DNA from: an uncultured Cyclobacteriaceae bacterium
Lineage (GTDB): Bacteria > Bacteroidota > Bacteroidia > Cytophagales > Cyclobacteriaceae
DNA: 64,000 bases
Reading direction: 5' to 3'
NCBI GenBank assembly: GCA_947492745.1
Contig: CANLOE010000001.1
Span: 62,001 to 126,000 of the forward strand
Below are positions 45,607-54,723 of the stretch, one piece after another (positions within the stretch are counted from its first letter, which is position 1; every line of letters starts with the position of its first letter). The notes under the pieces are model-generated. The model did no database searches. It worked only from the letters and a program-made list of their open reading frames with translations, and was not told where the DNA came from. Both the position numbers and the translations under genes were made by a program.

Positions 45607-47985
45607 ATGAAAAATATTGACTTTCCTTTCAAATCAACGTTAAATTTATCCCCACTTATCAAGTTTTGGGAATATAATCTTACATCTACGGGTCTGCTGG
45701 AAGGCTATCCCAGTGAGTACATCCTAGACCAAATAGACTCCGTACCCGCTTTGAAATCTCCCATTGAAGATGTGGTTTTTTTACAGAAGCATCGACAATT
45801 GGTCGGTTTGTTAATGAGTGCGGTAATACCTCCTGCACAGGCCAGTACTGACTTGAGCGCCGCTATTCTACCCTTCAAATTGGAGAGTTTCCATTCTACT
45901 ATCGGCTTCCGAAAGCTATTTCCGAGGGATAGCTTCAACGAGACGACTTTCAACAACATGCCCGAGGAAAATATGGTCGCTGGCAAGACGATGCGGGCCT
46001 GCATGCTGATCCTCAATAAATTCTATGGTACGGATATCAAAGGTGATAAACCATTGATGTTTCACATCACTGATGTCGAATCCGGCCTGGACAAGGTCTA
46101 CAAGGTCGAAATCGATGACCGCTTTATCGAAATCATCAAAAAAGGAGACCTGAAGCCCATCCATAACGATGAAATCAAGTACATGTGCGAGAATCTCTAT
46201 AATGTAGATCTATGGCTAAAATACATCGAAGCGGATAATTTCGAATTCCAAGGGTTCATGCTTTTTCGGCTGATAGACGTTACCGTACAAGAGATGTTGT
46301 CTTCCATAAAGTACGACCTACTGAAAAAAGATGCCGTCATCAAAGGCAGTGACTTCGACACGATACAGAAAAAAATGCAATCGGTTTTCGGCCTACCTGA
46401 ACTGAAACTCGGTCTAGCGGCCTTCAACCCGAAGAGCAAACTTATCACTACGGCCCAGGCGGGGATATGGAACAGCATCATCCTGCATACCGATGTGGAA
46501 ATCAGCTGCGAAAGCTGTATAGGCTCCATCTACGACCGGGTATATACCGAACAACGGCCCATCATCATCGATGACCTGACCAAGTATCAAGGGGCTACCT
46601 CCGCAGAGCGGGCTTTGATCCAACAGGGCATTAGGAACATTGTCGTTGCACCCTTGTTTTACGACAAGGAGATGATTGGTTTTCTCGAATTGGCGACGCC
46701 CTATGCCAGAAAAATTACCCCCTTCAGTGTAGGTCAACTGGAAAACGTACTTCCGATGTTCACCAGTGCGGTGACCAGAGTGCTGCACGAAATGAAAACG
46801 GGCATACGCGCTTTGATACAGGAAGAATGTACGGCCATACACCCCGTAGTAGAGTGGCGGTTCATGGAAGCCGGCATCAATTTGATGAACAATCGCCTCC
46901 ATGACAAGAATGCGGAGATGGAGGCGATTATCTTTCATGACGTTTATCCTATATATGGACTGTCCGATATCCGGAATTCCTCTTTTGAGCGCAATATAGC
47001 CATACAACAAGATTTACAGGAAAACCTTCGTCAGGCCAAGAATGTGCTAAAAGCCATCAGGGTTTCTAAAAAAATGCCCATTCTTGATGAAATGATCTAT
47101 AAAATCGGCCTTAAGGAAGAAAGTATCAAGTCCGGCCTAGGCTCAGGTGATGAATCAGGAGTACAATCTTTTCTCAAAGAGCTTACGCCAAAACTCCGGT
47201 ACTTCAAAGATGCGCATCCCGAACTGGTCGAGGTCATCGAAAAGTACCAACAACAACTCGACCCACAATTAGGTGTTATTTACAAAAAAAGAAAAGCCTT
47301 TGAAGAAAGCCTGACAAAAATCAACGAAACCATATCTGCCTATCTGGATGAGGTAGAAGTAGAGGCACAGCAGGCATTTCCTCATTATTTCGAAAAATAC
47401 AAAAGCGATGGGGTAGAATACAATATCTATCTCGGGAACTCTCTGGTCGAAGACAGGAAGTTCGATACCATTTACCTAAAGAATTTCAAACTATGGCAAT
47501 TTATTGTGATGTGTGAGATAGGACGGGAGATGGAGAAGCTCAAACCCCGTCTGGCCAATGCCCTGAGCGTAGCCCAACTGATATTGGTACAGAGCGAGCC
47601 TTTGTCCATTCGTTTCAGGCGTGATGAAAAGAAATTCGATGTGGATGGCGCTTATAATATACGCTATGAAATCGTGAAAAAACGGATAGATAAGGCCTAT
47701 ATCAAAGGCACTAAGGAACGTCTGACACAACCCGGGAAAATCGCTATTGTCTATGCTCGCGCCAGTGAGGCAAGTATCTACGAGGAGTTCATCGAATATT
47801 TGATAGCCATCGGCTATCTGAAAAAGCGGGTAGAACACCTTGAGCTACAGGAGCTGCAAGGCGCCAATGGACTCAAGGCACTCCGCGTCGAACTTAATTT
47901 CAACGATAGGTGCGAAGATTTCAGCCACAAGGTCTTGCAGCGTGTCGCCAAGAACATCGAAAAGGGAGCATTGAAGAAAATATAG
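45607..47985 (+). CDS. GAF-domain-containing protein
   Basis: 792 residues, cytoplasmic. A central GAF domain (about 255-400) is marked by LAAFNPKSKLITTAQAGIWNSIILHTDVEI, the strand SIYDRVYTEQRPIIIDDL, and NIVVAPLFYDKEMIGFLELATP. The flanking parts are mainly helical, with a coiled-coil-prone stretch around 470-590. No kinase, cyclase or GGDEF output domain is seen. It looks like one of the long GAF-only proteins common in Cytophagales, possibly a sensor working through protein contacts. Single gene. Confidence 0.8.
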   Translation: MKNIDFPFKSTLNLSPLIKFWEYNLTSTGLLEGYPSEYILDQIDSVPALKSPIEDVVFLQKHRQLVGLLMSAVIPPAQASTDLSAAILPFKLESFHSTIGFRKLFPRDSFNETTFNNMPEENMVAGKTMRACMLILNKFYGTDIKGDKPLMFHITDVESGLDKVYKVEIDDRFIEIIKKGDLKPIHNDEIKYMCENLYNVDLWLKYIEADNFEFQGFMLFRLIDVTVQEMLSSIKYDLLKKDAVIKGSDFDTIQKKMQSVFGLPELKLGLAAFNPKSKLITTAQAGIWNSIILHTDVEISCESCIGSIYDRVYTEQRPIIIDDLTKYQGATSAERALIQQGIRNIVVAPLFYDKEMIGFLELATPYARKITPFSVGQLENVLPMFTSAVTRVLHEMKTGIRALIQEECTAIHPVVEWRFMEAGINLMNNRLHDKNAEMEAIIFHDVYPIYGLSDIRNSSFERNIAIQQDLQENLRQAKNVLKAIRVSKKMPILDEMIYKIGLKEESIKSGLGSGDESGVQSFLKELTPKLRYFKDAHPELVEVIEKYQQQLDPQLGVIYKKRKAFEESLTKINETISAYLDEVEVEAQQAFPHYFEKYKSDGVEYNIYLGNSLVEDRKFDTIYLKNFKLWQFIVMCEIGREMEKLKPRLANALSVAQLILVQSEPLSIRFRRDEKKFDVDGAYNIRYEIVKKRIDKAYIKGTKERLTQPGKIAIVYARASEASIYEEFIEYLIAIGYLKKRVEHLELQELQGANGLKALRVELNFNDRCEDFSHKVLQRVAKNIEKGALKKI

Positions 47986-48049
47986 CTTATATATAGCAAG
48001 TGGCCATCGTCATAAATACCGCCCCTTTTGATAGGATAAGTTTTGATTC

Positions 48050-48213
48050 CAATCATGCCATGCACTGAAAAACTTGTTACAAACCTGAATAGCTGCACAT
48101 CAGTGAAGCTGAATGTATTTTTTGAACCAACTATAGCGGTACTATGCTAAATCCATGCAAACACACTTATTTATACCTATTCAAGCCCTTATGACATAGT
48201 TTTACGCAGGGTG
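48050..48213 (+). repeat. Decayed A/B-type TNA element
   Basis: ATCATGCCATGCACTGAAAA, AATAGCTGCACATCAGTGAA, a core ACTATAGCGGTACTATGC and AAGCCCTTATGACATAGTTT follow the A/B order. Termini are eroded and no duplication is readable. Confidence 0.7.
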
Positions 48214-48221
48214 AGCGTTCA

Positions 48222-48549
48222 ACCCAAAATAATCAATAGAGAACCTATTCCGCGCATAAATAGCTTCATACCGGAGGCTTTGCCCACCGGTCTTCATTCA
48301 CCATGACGGTGCTATGCCGAACGAATACAAATGGCCGGTATTTTGTTATTTATACAAATTTAGGTTTTAAATGTCGTATAAGATTCCGCGGGTCATTTTG
48401 TTTCAATCAAGGCGAGAACCGCAGGAATAGCAGCGCTATCCCGAGGATTGTCAACGCAGAGTGAAGCAAAATGAACAGGAAGATAGGCGATAGTTGAAAG
48501 CTAAGTTTGTATTATACGCTCATCACGATTTCTATCGCTCATTTTGGGT
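48222..48549 (+). mobile_element. Composite TNA element C3 containing E7, duplication TCA
   Basis: Outer C element starts ACCCAAAATAATCAATAG and ends CTCATTTTGGGT. TCA at 48219-48221 and 48550-48552. The structure and length (328 bp) are the same as at 35085, but the outer duplication differs. Confidence 0.94.
48353..48511 (+). mobile_element. TNA element E7 (159 bp) nested in C3, duplication TTA
   Basis: Begins TACAAATTTAGG, ends CTAAGTTTGTA. TTA at 48350-48352 and 48512-48514, at exactly the same C position as E5. Confidence 0.94.
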
Positions 48550-48582
48550 TCAACTATAATGGCTGCCGAAACTTCCCTAAGT

Positions 48583-51500
48583 CTACTGCCTTTTTATGAT
48601 CTTCTTTGTGGCCCGCTGCCCTCCCTGTAGTACCTGAACAAAATAGATACCCTCCTCCAGTCCGTCCAGTACTAGGGTTATTTCCGAAGAAGGAGCCGGG
48701 TAGTGATTCTTAAAAACAACCCTTCCGTTGATATTCACTATAGCTACGGTCAGACCGCCAATTACTTTTGACGATGGGGACAGGGTCACGCGATTGGCAA
48801 AAGGGTTAGGGTACACCTGTATATCAAAAGTACCACTGTCTACGATCAGTACCTTTCGCGGACCGAAGAGTTCATACTTTCCATCATAATCGACCTGCCG
48901 CAACTGTATCAGATAAGTACCAGGGGCCATGTTGTTCTTGACAAAACGATAATCGCGCTGCTCTGAAGTAGTGCCACTGCCCTCCACGGAACCGATAGTA
49001 CTGAAGCGCTCACCTATGGCACCGTCACTGATATCCATGAGTTCCACTTCAAAGACCTGGTTATTGAACTCAGAGGCAGTGGACCAATCCAGAACAAGGT
49101 CACTGCCTTGTGCAGTAGCTGTAAAATCGATGAGCGATATCGGGAGTACGGTCGGTGAAGTAAGCTGAAAATCATCGATGGCCAAGCCTACGGACCGTCC
49201 AAATTCATCAGTCTTGTATAAAAACCGGAAAGCCACACTGGCATTGCCGGCCAGAGCGGAGACATCAAAAGTAAAAGGGTCATAGGAAGCATCCGTGGTA
49301 CCGCTGAATATCCCTTCGCCCGGAGTCCATATATTACTACTGATACTCGCTGCTGTGGTATACCATCCCGCAGCGACATCATCGCCGAGTTTGCTCCATG
49401 TACCACCCCCATCTGTACTATACTGTACGATAAACCCATCGAAAGTATCCTCGAACTCGTAGTTGGCGGAAAAAGAAACACTGTAGACACCACTTTCGGT
49501 AAAGTCGAAGCTAGGTGTATACAGTCTCGCCTCGGAGTCATTGGCATATTGCGCAGCTGTCAGTCCCGTCACCCAAGCTTTGGTACCGCTAGTGGTACCC
49601 CCTTTTTCGATGATGGGCGAACTCCCCCGCTGAAAGGGAGTCCCAGAAATGTTCTCTATCACAAAATTATCCGTATTGCTCTCGAAGTCGCCGCCATCTG
49701 CCGGCAAATAACTACCCACGATATGGGGCAGTACATCGATATAGTCGTTCTTTGTCTCTGTATCGGCAGCACTGTTGACGGCTAAGCTTACCGTATAGGT
49801 CCCTTTCGCACTATAAGTATGTTCCGGACTTTGTTCAGTAGAAGTGCCCGTATCGCCAAAATCCCATGACCAATCACTTTCATTTCCGACCGAACCATCG
49901 ATAAACTGCACAGGTGCCGTAGTATAGGCAATAGTCCTGTCCGAAGAAAAATCGACCGCGGTCGTTATCGCAAAGACATCACTGGTATACACACCACGTC
50001 CATGTGTGGCTACGGCCACCAGTCCATCGGCACTTCGGTACTGAAGCATATCGCAGCGCACATTGGCCAGACCACTGTTGGATGGCTGCCAGTCAGGCGA
50101 GGCAACACTGATATCATCGGTAGACCAGACTCCCACCTCAGTGGCCAGCAACACCTCGTTACGATTGCTGGGGTGGTACAGGCACCATCGTATGGGCATA
50201 TCGGGCAGATTGCCTTCTTTATTGCTCCAGTTAGTCCCTCCATCACTGCTTTCCCATACATTGACAATGCCATAATTTGAAAATGTCAATAATAAATCGC
50301 TGTCCGTAGCACCTATATCAATACTGGACACCGTTCCACTTACACTAAGGCTTCCCGTAATATCCGTTACGGTAGGAACGCCGTTCGCACCATCGATGCG
50401 GTATACATTACCGCCATCGGTACCGATGAACAAGCGATGGGCCGTGTATGGACTGATCCGAATATGAGAGATGAGTTCCATCCCCAGAGTAGCAGAGAGG
50501 TCGAGGTCTGTGCGGCTCACTGTACCGGTAATCCCTGAGTAACGGATAAGTTCACCTTCGCCTCCGGCGGTATAGAGTATGTTCGGGGTATCGTCATAAT
50601 CACTGGGATTGATAAACCGCCCTTTGCTTTTGTCCGTGGCGATAGTATTGAAACTGGTCCCGGCATCTGTAGAAAGAAATATATAATTGTGTGTGGCCGC
50701 GGTCAACTGGTATGTCGCATCGTCTTGGTCGATATGGCAGAAACCACCATCACCGCCCGTAGCTTCGGTTATCTGTGTGGTCAAAGAGGCACTGTTGATA
50801 CCGGGGCTACTATAGGCCAGTGTACCATTGTCCTGAGCACCCGCCAGAAGGTAATTGGACAGTAAGGTGTTCTGCATGGCTATGCTATAGTATTGGGTCA
50901 CATTATAGTCCCTGTTTCGCGAATCTATATCGGCCCGTGTAGCAGTACCGATATCCTCTGAATAATAGACACCGCCATCGTTGCCGAATATAGCCTCATC
51001 ACTATGATCGGGACGAAAAAGGATGGCATGCTGGTCCGCATGCATATAATCGTAGGCCATGGTACATACCCCTCCTTCTATCCAGTGCGATACGGGCGCC
51101 CATACAGCACCACCGTCTTCACTACGGTAGAGGTCTATACCTCCTGCCAGCACAAAATCCCTGTCCGAAGGACTTACGGCCAGTATCAGATTGTACCATG
51201 CCTGGCCATTACTGAAGTCTTCTGCGCTATTGGTACAGGAAGCGGGATTGATATAGGCAGGAATAGTGATATCACTCCAAGTAGTGCCTCCATCGGTACT
51301 TTTCTTGAACCATACGACTCCGCCCATAGGCTCGGCCGCAATAGCGTATACATAACTGGCATCAGAGGGGGCCATGGCCATTTCTATCCGTTCGCCCCCC
51401 ACTGCGGGAGTGATGTCATTCCATGTGCCTGAGGCACCGTCCGAAGCGGAAGTGGATTTGTGGATCAACCCTGTGGTACTGGCATATATATCGCCATTAG

Positions 51501-52329
51501 CAGCTATTTCAAGATCATATCCCATCCCCGCGAGGACACTGGCCCAGGTCGTACCTCCATTTGTCGAGCGGAAGATTCCCGTTCTGGTTGCGGCCAGTAC
51601 CGTGCTGCTGTTCGTCACTATCACTTTTTGTACGTAATTGAAATCCGTATTGTCGGTAGCACTTAATTGCGACCAGGTACCGCCACTGTCGGTACTCTTC
51701 CAGATACCTTCGCCCCGGACAGCATCGGTATTGAAAAAGCCCTCGCCCGTACCTGCGTAAAAGGTAGTGGTCGTACTGGGATCATAGGCTAGGGTGGTCA
51801 CGGCCAGATTGGCCCAGAAGTCATCGACATTTTGCCAGGAGCCGTTGCCATCGGTAATATCATTGTTGAACCAGAGGCCTCCACCTACACTCCCGGCCCA
51901 TACCTTGGTATCGCCCGCATCGTTGGGGTCGAACATCAGCGCCCTTGTCCTTCCTCCGATATTGCTCGGACCCCGTTCCGTCCAGTTTACATCACTAATG
52001 GCGGCCAGCAGAGCTACCTTTCCTTTCAGTAGACCTTGGGCATAACGATAGGCTTCGGCCCTCCGTCCATGGGGTACCCTGTTGAGCTTAGGGTCAATGG
52101 TCGATAAAAAATCCTGCTCATAAGCCAAGTCGGGACGGTCCTTTTTCGGGATACTTTCCCGATTGACAATCTTATCGGAAGCCCGGTTACGAAAGGGATG
52201 GTGGTATATAAAATCTTGATATGCCTCTTTAGTATCCTGATTGGTATCTTCGGAGATTTGGCCCACAAAAAATAAGCACAAACAACACAAGTAAGATAAA
52301 GCCCTTTTTTCTATTCGTATTGTCAACAT
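48583..52329 (-). CDS. Large T9SS-secreted protein with BNR/sortilin-like repeats and PKD domain
   Basis: 1248 residues. A signal-like N terminus (hydrophobic 12-24) leads into WTERGPSNIGGRTRALMFDP and many copies of S-x-D-x-G-x-T-W (STDSGGTWSQL, STNGGTTWASV, STDGGTTWSDI, STDAGTSF, SSDGGTNWSN), the Asp-box repeats of a beta-propeller. A PKD domain follows (WSWDFGDTGTSTEQSPEHTYSAKGTYTVSL, about 820-870), then a beta-sandwich. The C-terminal 75 residues (VYPNPFANRVTL..IVNINGRVVF..LEEGIYFVQVLQGGQRATKKIIKRQ) are a type A T9SS sorting domain. It should be exported to the surface or medium by T9SS. Enzyme activity cannot be asserted. Confidence 0.92.
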   Translation of the reverse strand: MLTIRIEKRALSYLCCLCLFFVGQISEDTNQDTKEAYQDFIYHHPFRNRASDKIVNRESIPKKDRPDLAYEQDFLSTIDPKLNRVPHGRRAEAYRYAQGLLKGKVALLAAISDVNWTERGPSNIGGRTRALMFDPNDAGDTKVWAGSVGGGLWFNNDITDGNGSWQNVDDFWANLAVTTLAYDPSTTTTFYAGTGEGFFNTDAVRGEGIWKSTDSGGTWSQLSATDNTDFNYVQKVIVTNSSTVLAATRTGIFRSTNGGTTWASVLAGMGYDLEIAANGDIYASTTGLIHKSTSASDGASGTWNDITPAVGGERIEMAMAPSDASYVYAIAAEPMGGVVWFKKSTDGGTTWSDITIPAYINPASCTNSAEDFSNGQAWYNLILAVSPSDRDFVLAGGIDLYRSEDGGAVWAPVSHWIEGGVCTMAYDYMHADQHAILFRPDHSDEAIFGNDGGVYYSEDIGTATRADIDSRNRDYNVTQYYSIAMQNTLLSNYLLAGAQDNGTLAYSSPGINSASLTTQITEATGGDGGFCHIDQDDATYQLTAATHNYIFLSTDAGTSFNTIATDKSKGRFINPSDYDDTPNILYTAGGEGELIRYSGITGTVSRTDLDLSATLGMELISHIRISPYTAHRLFIGTDGGNVYRIDGANGVPTVTDITGSLSVSGTVSSIDIGATDSDLLLTFSNYGIVNVWESSDGGTNWSNKEGNLPDMPIRWCLYHPSNRNEVLLATEVGVWSTDDISVASPDWQPSNSGLANVRCDMLQYRSADGLVAVATHGRGVYTSDVFAITTAVDFSSDRTIAYTTAPVQFIDGSVGNESDWSWDFGDTGTSTEQSPEHTYSAKGTYTVSLAVNSAADTETKNDYIDVLPHIVGSYLPADGGDFESNTDNFVIENISGTPFQRGSSPIIEKGGTTSGTKAWVTGLTAAQYANDSEARLYTPSFDFTESGVYSVSFSANYEFEDTFDGFIVQYSTDGGGTWSKLGDDVAAGWYTTAASISSNIWTPGEGIFSGTTDASYDPFTFDVSALAGNASVAFRFLYKTDEFGRSVGLAIDDFQLTSPTVLPISLIDFTATAQGSDLVLDWSTASEFNNQVFEVELMDISDGAIGERFSTIGSVEGSGTTSEQRDYRFVKNNMAPGTYLIQLRQVDYDGKYELFGPRKVLIVDSGTFDIQVYPNPFANRVTLSPSSKVIGGLTVAIVNINGRVVFKNHYPAPSSEITLVLDGLEEGIYFVQVLQGGQRATKKIIKRQ

Positions 52330-53203
52330 AGTTCAAAACTGTACAAAGGTTGTAGTATAAAGAATGTAAATATAACATTATTTGACTTTAGAAAAAAAGT
52401 GTACAATGTTTGATAGACTTATTTTACAATATATAACTCATTGATTATTAATTGATTATAATTTTTAATCAGATAAATTTGATAAGTGGTATTAGGAGAT
52501 GATTTTAATAGAACACAGTAGAAATAACGAATTTCATCAAGTACCTTTTTGGTATTTTTTTCACTATAAAAATGTTTCATTGAATCGTGATATATTCAGT
52601 GTATTTTCTGTGAACGTCCGCTAGTCTTTATAATTTGTCTTTCAATGGATATATTGAGTAAAGTGTTTTCGTTGAGCATCTTATGTAAGAGATGCATATC
52701 AACTTGATATATTGAATTATAGTTGATTCCTAATGTAAGGTGTACGGGTGTTCTGGAGAGAAATCGGAATAATCCTATGCTTTGGAAGGCTCGATACTCC
52801 ATAAGCATTTATACTCAAAATAAAATGGAAATTTCGCAGATGCTGTGATGGCCTCACTTTGGGGCGCTTTGTATCCAAGTCATTAGAGAGTTGATCATTA
52901 GGGAATCCAGAGTGAAACCGACTTTTCTCTAAGGCTATTTGCTCCAAACCAATTGTGCCTGGGTAGGGTAGTGCAACAAGTCGGTTGGGATAGTTGATAT
53001 CTTTCGGAGGCTTATCCATTGCAGAGGTTACCCAAATACAACTAGATATAACGAAGGCTAGGTCGGGAAAGGCTTCGGGCCGTCCTGTGAAATGCCCAAG
53101 ATGGCAATAAATAATTTGAAAATCGATTTGTTTCACTGAAAAAATGCATGACGCAGCGCTCGGACAGATATCTTTTTGCCTCCTAAAAGTTTGATTTTCT
53201 TAA
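52330..53203. other. Long intergenic stretch, no confident gene
   Basis: The first 300 bp are extremely AT-rich and probably hold the promoter of the T9SS protein. A 139-codon minus-strand frame at 52717-53136 has normal-looking residues (NYPNRLVALPYPGTIGLEQ) but no start context or family resemblance. It may be a decayed gene. Confidence 0.4.
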
Positions 53204-53370
53204 TCCCAGAATGTTCGTTGGAACTTCGTCATGAGGACTTAAATGGCAATGAATCAGGGCGTTTTCTTGGATTCAGCGTAGCACCGCTACGGTTAATTCA
53301 AAAAACGCATTCATTTACTGATTTGAAGCCAGTTAAGTCCGGAATAGATTTTCTAATGGACATTCTGGGT
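53204..53370 (-). mobile_element. TNA element B6 (167 bp), duplication TAA
   Basis: Begins TCCCAGAATGTTCGTTGG, ends CATTCTGGGT, core TAGCACCGCTACGG. TAA at 53201-53203 and 53371-53373. The element is open throughout in one frame, which creates a false 65-codon ORF. Confidence 0.93.
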
Positions 53371-53474
53371 TAATGCAGTTTTTTCCAAGGTCACGAGAAA
53401 TGGATTTTCCATACACGAACGTATAATAGCAGGACAATTGGACAGTACTAAATACGCCTTAGCAATGGCATCGT

Positions 53475-54017
53475 TTAGCCTTGCATTTCTTCCAACAGGC
53501 CACTGTAAGCTCCCTTAACTACTTTTCCATCATTGAGCTGCATCACAAACCTGATACTGTAGCCTTCATCGCCGGTATCTATCAGTACTACTCCCCTTTC
53601 GGCGATCAAGGCCTCGTTATCACCCGATTCAAAATCGAAATCAAGATAGATAAGTCCTTCCACAAAACTATTGCTCTCGGGGCTGTCCCAAGAATAATCC
53701 CCAGCGGCCAGTCCCTGCTCCGTCATCGCGGTACTCAGGTCCAAATAGATGGCATCTCCCTTTCCCAGAAAATCACTCTCTCCGTCTACTGCTATTCGGA
53801 TATCCTCGGAAGCCAGAAAGATATCATAATCATGGCCTTCTCCATCAGGATTAATCCCGTAATCGATCAGTACGCCTTTTGATAATTTGTAGTCCTCCTC
53901 CTCTACACTGAATGTATCGGGCACCAAGCCTTTAAGCTCGTCATCATTACAGCCACTGGCAAAAACCAAACCTATGGAAAAAATAAAAGTGCCTAACCCT
54001 CCTCGTAATATCTTCAT
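53475..54017 (-). CDS. Lipoprotein of unknown function
   Basis: 180 residues from the ATG of MKILRGGLGTFIFSIGL. The lipobox FASGC gives a lipidated cysteine at about 22, followed by the acidic NDDELKGLVPD. The body is acidic and beta-rich, and ends with GYSIRFVMQLNDGKVVKGAYSGLLEEM, a pattern I associate with small Bacteroidetes surface lipoproteins that read like DUF5017/DUF4402-type immunoglobulin folds. No firm family. An alternative ATG two codons upstream is possible. Confidence 0.7.
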   Translation of the reverse strand: MKILRGGLGTFIFSIGLVFASGCNDDELKGLVPDTFSVEEEDYKLSKGVLIDYGINPDGEGHDYDIFLASEDIRIAVDGESDFLGKGDAIYLDLSTAMTEQGLAAGDYSWDSPESNSFVEGLIYLDFDFESGDNEALIAERGVVLIDTGDEGYSIRFVMQLNDGKVVKGAYSGLLEEMQG

Positions 54018-54364
54018 ATACATCTCATCTAAACCTGGCCCAATGCTTCGTCTGCAAAACGGGAAAATCTTTGCGAATGAAAACTTTATCGGTACCCTTT
54101 AAAAAATGACAGATTCCCTTCCATCATTGATATCAAAAAACATGCCGCTGATTCCAGCAAAAAACTACTTCTGTTAAACATCTTTATATCAATATATTAA
54201 TATAGTTTGTTTAAAGATAAAAAAGAAGCAATTTATCGGTTTTTCCCAAAACCGGAACGGATTTCAACCTTGATCATCGCTTGGGCCGGGGCAGAGTGGA
54301 CTACAGGTTATTGATTGTTGACCGTGGGCCATTCACTTCCACCCTGTATCTGAGCCTTCTTTGA
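54018..54364. other. Intergenic stretch upstream of the lipoprotein
   Basis: About 350 bp with AT-rich promoter-like sequence near 54170-54230. No gene. Confidence 0.4.
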
Positions 54365-54533
54365 ACCCAAAATAACCGATAGGATGTCGTCATGAGAACA
54401 TAAAGTACAATAAAACCAGTGGTTCAGGGCAGAAGGCTTTTGTATCACTAAGGTGACGCGCCTACCTAGTGTAAAATCGCTGATTTTGAAGCAATTTATG
54501 TTCGGAACAGGAAGGCTACCGATCATTTTGGGC
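54365..54533 (-). mobile_element. TNA element D2 (169 bp), duplication TGA
   Basis: Reverse orientation: ACCCAAAATAACCGATAGGA to CCGATCATTTTGGGC, core TATCACTAAGGTGACG. TGA at 54362-54364 and 54534-54536. Confidence 0.9.
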
Positions 54534-54536
54534 TGA

Positions 54537-54636
54537 ACCCAAAATGATTCTAGCTGTACTACGCTTGACACAAGAAAATCTGCTGATATATAGCGTTTTG
54601 AGTCCTCATGATGAAGTTCCAATGGCTTATTCGGGT
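54537..54636 (+). repeat. Internally deleted B-type TNA element (100 bp)
   Basis: Starts ACCCAAAATGATTCTAGC, jumps to CTGTACTACGCTTGACACAAG, and ends CCTCATGATGAAGTTCCAAT followed by TTATTCGGGT. It abuts D2, whose right duplication is its left flank. No right duplication is readable. Confidence 0.7.
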
Positions 54637-54723
54637 AAAAGACTGCTTGCTCGATTCCGGGCAGTGTCATTTTGCTTAGGATTATCCTAATCTTGTACTT
54701 ATCTTAGATCAGAACACATTATC

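Noticed and set aside
45607-47985. Phytochrome-like kinase
   Set aside because: A GAF-like domain is present but no kinase, cyclase or GGDEF motifs can be found.
52717-53136. 139-codon minus-strand frame
   Set aside because: Longest frame in a gene-poor gap, but no start context, no motif and no recognised family; kept only as a note.
53176-53373. 65-codon frame similar to other frames in the window
   Set aside because: It is the reverse reading of TNA element B6.
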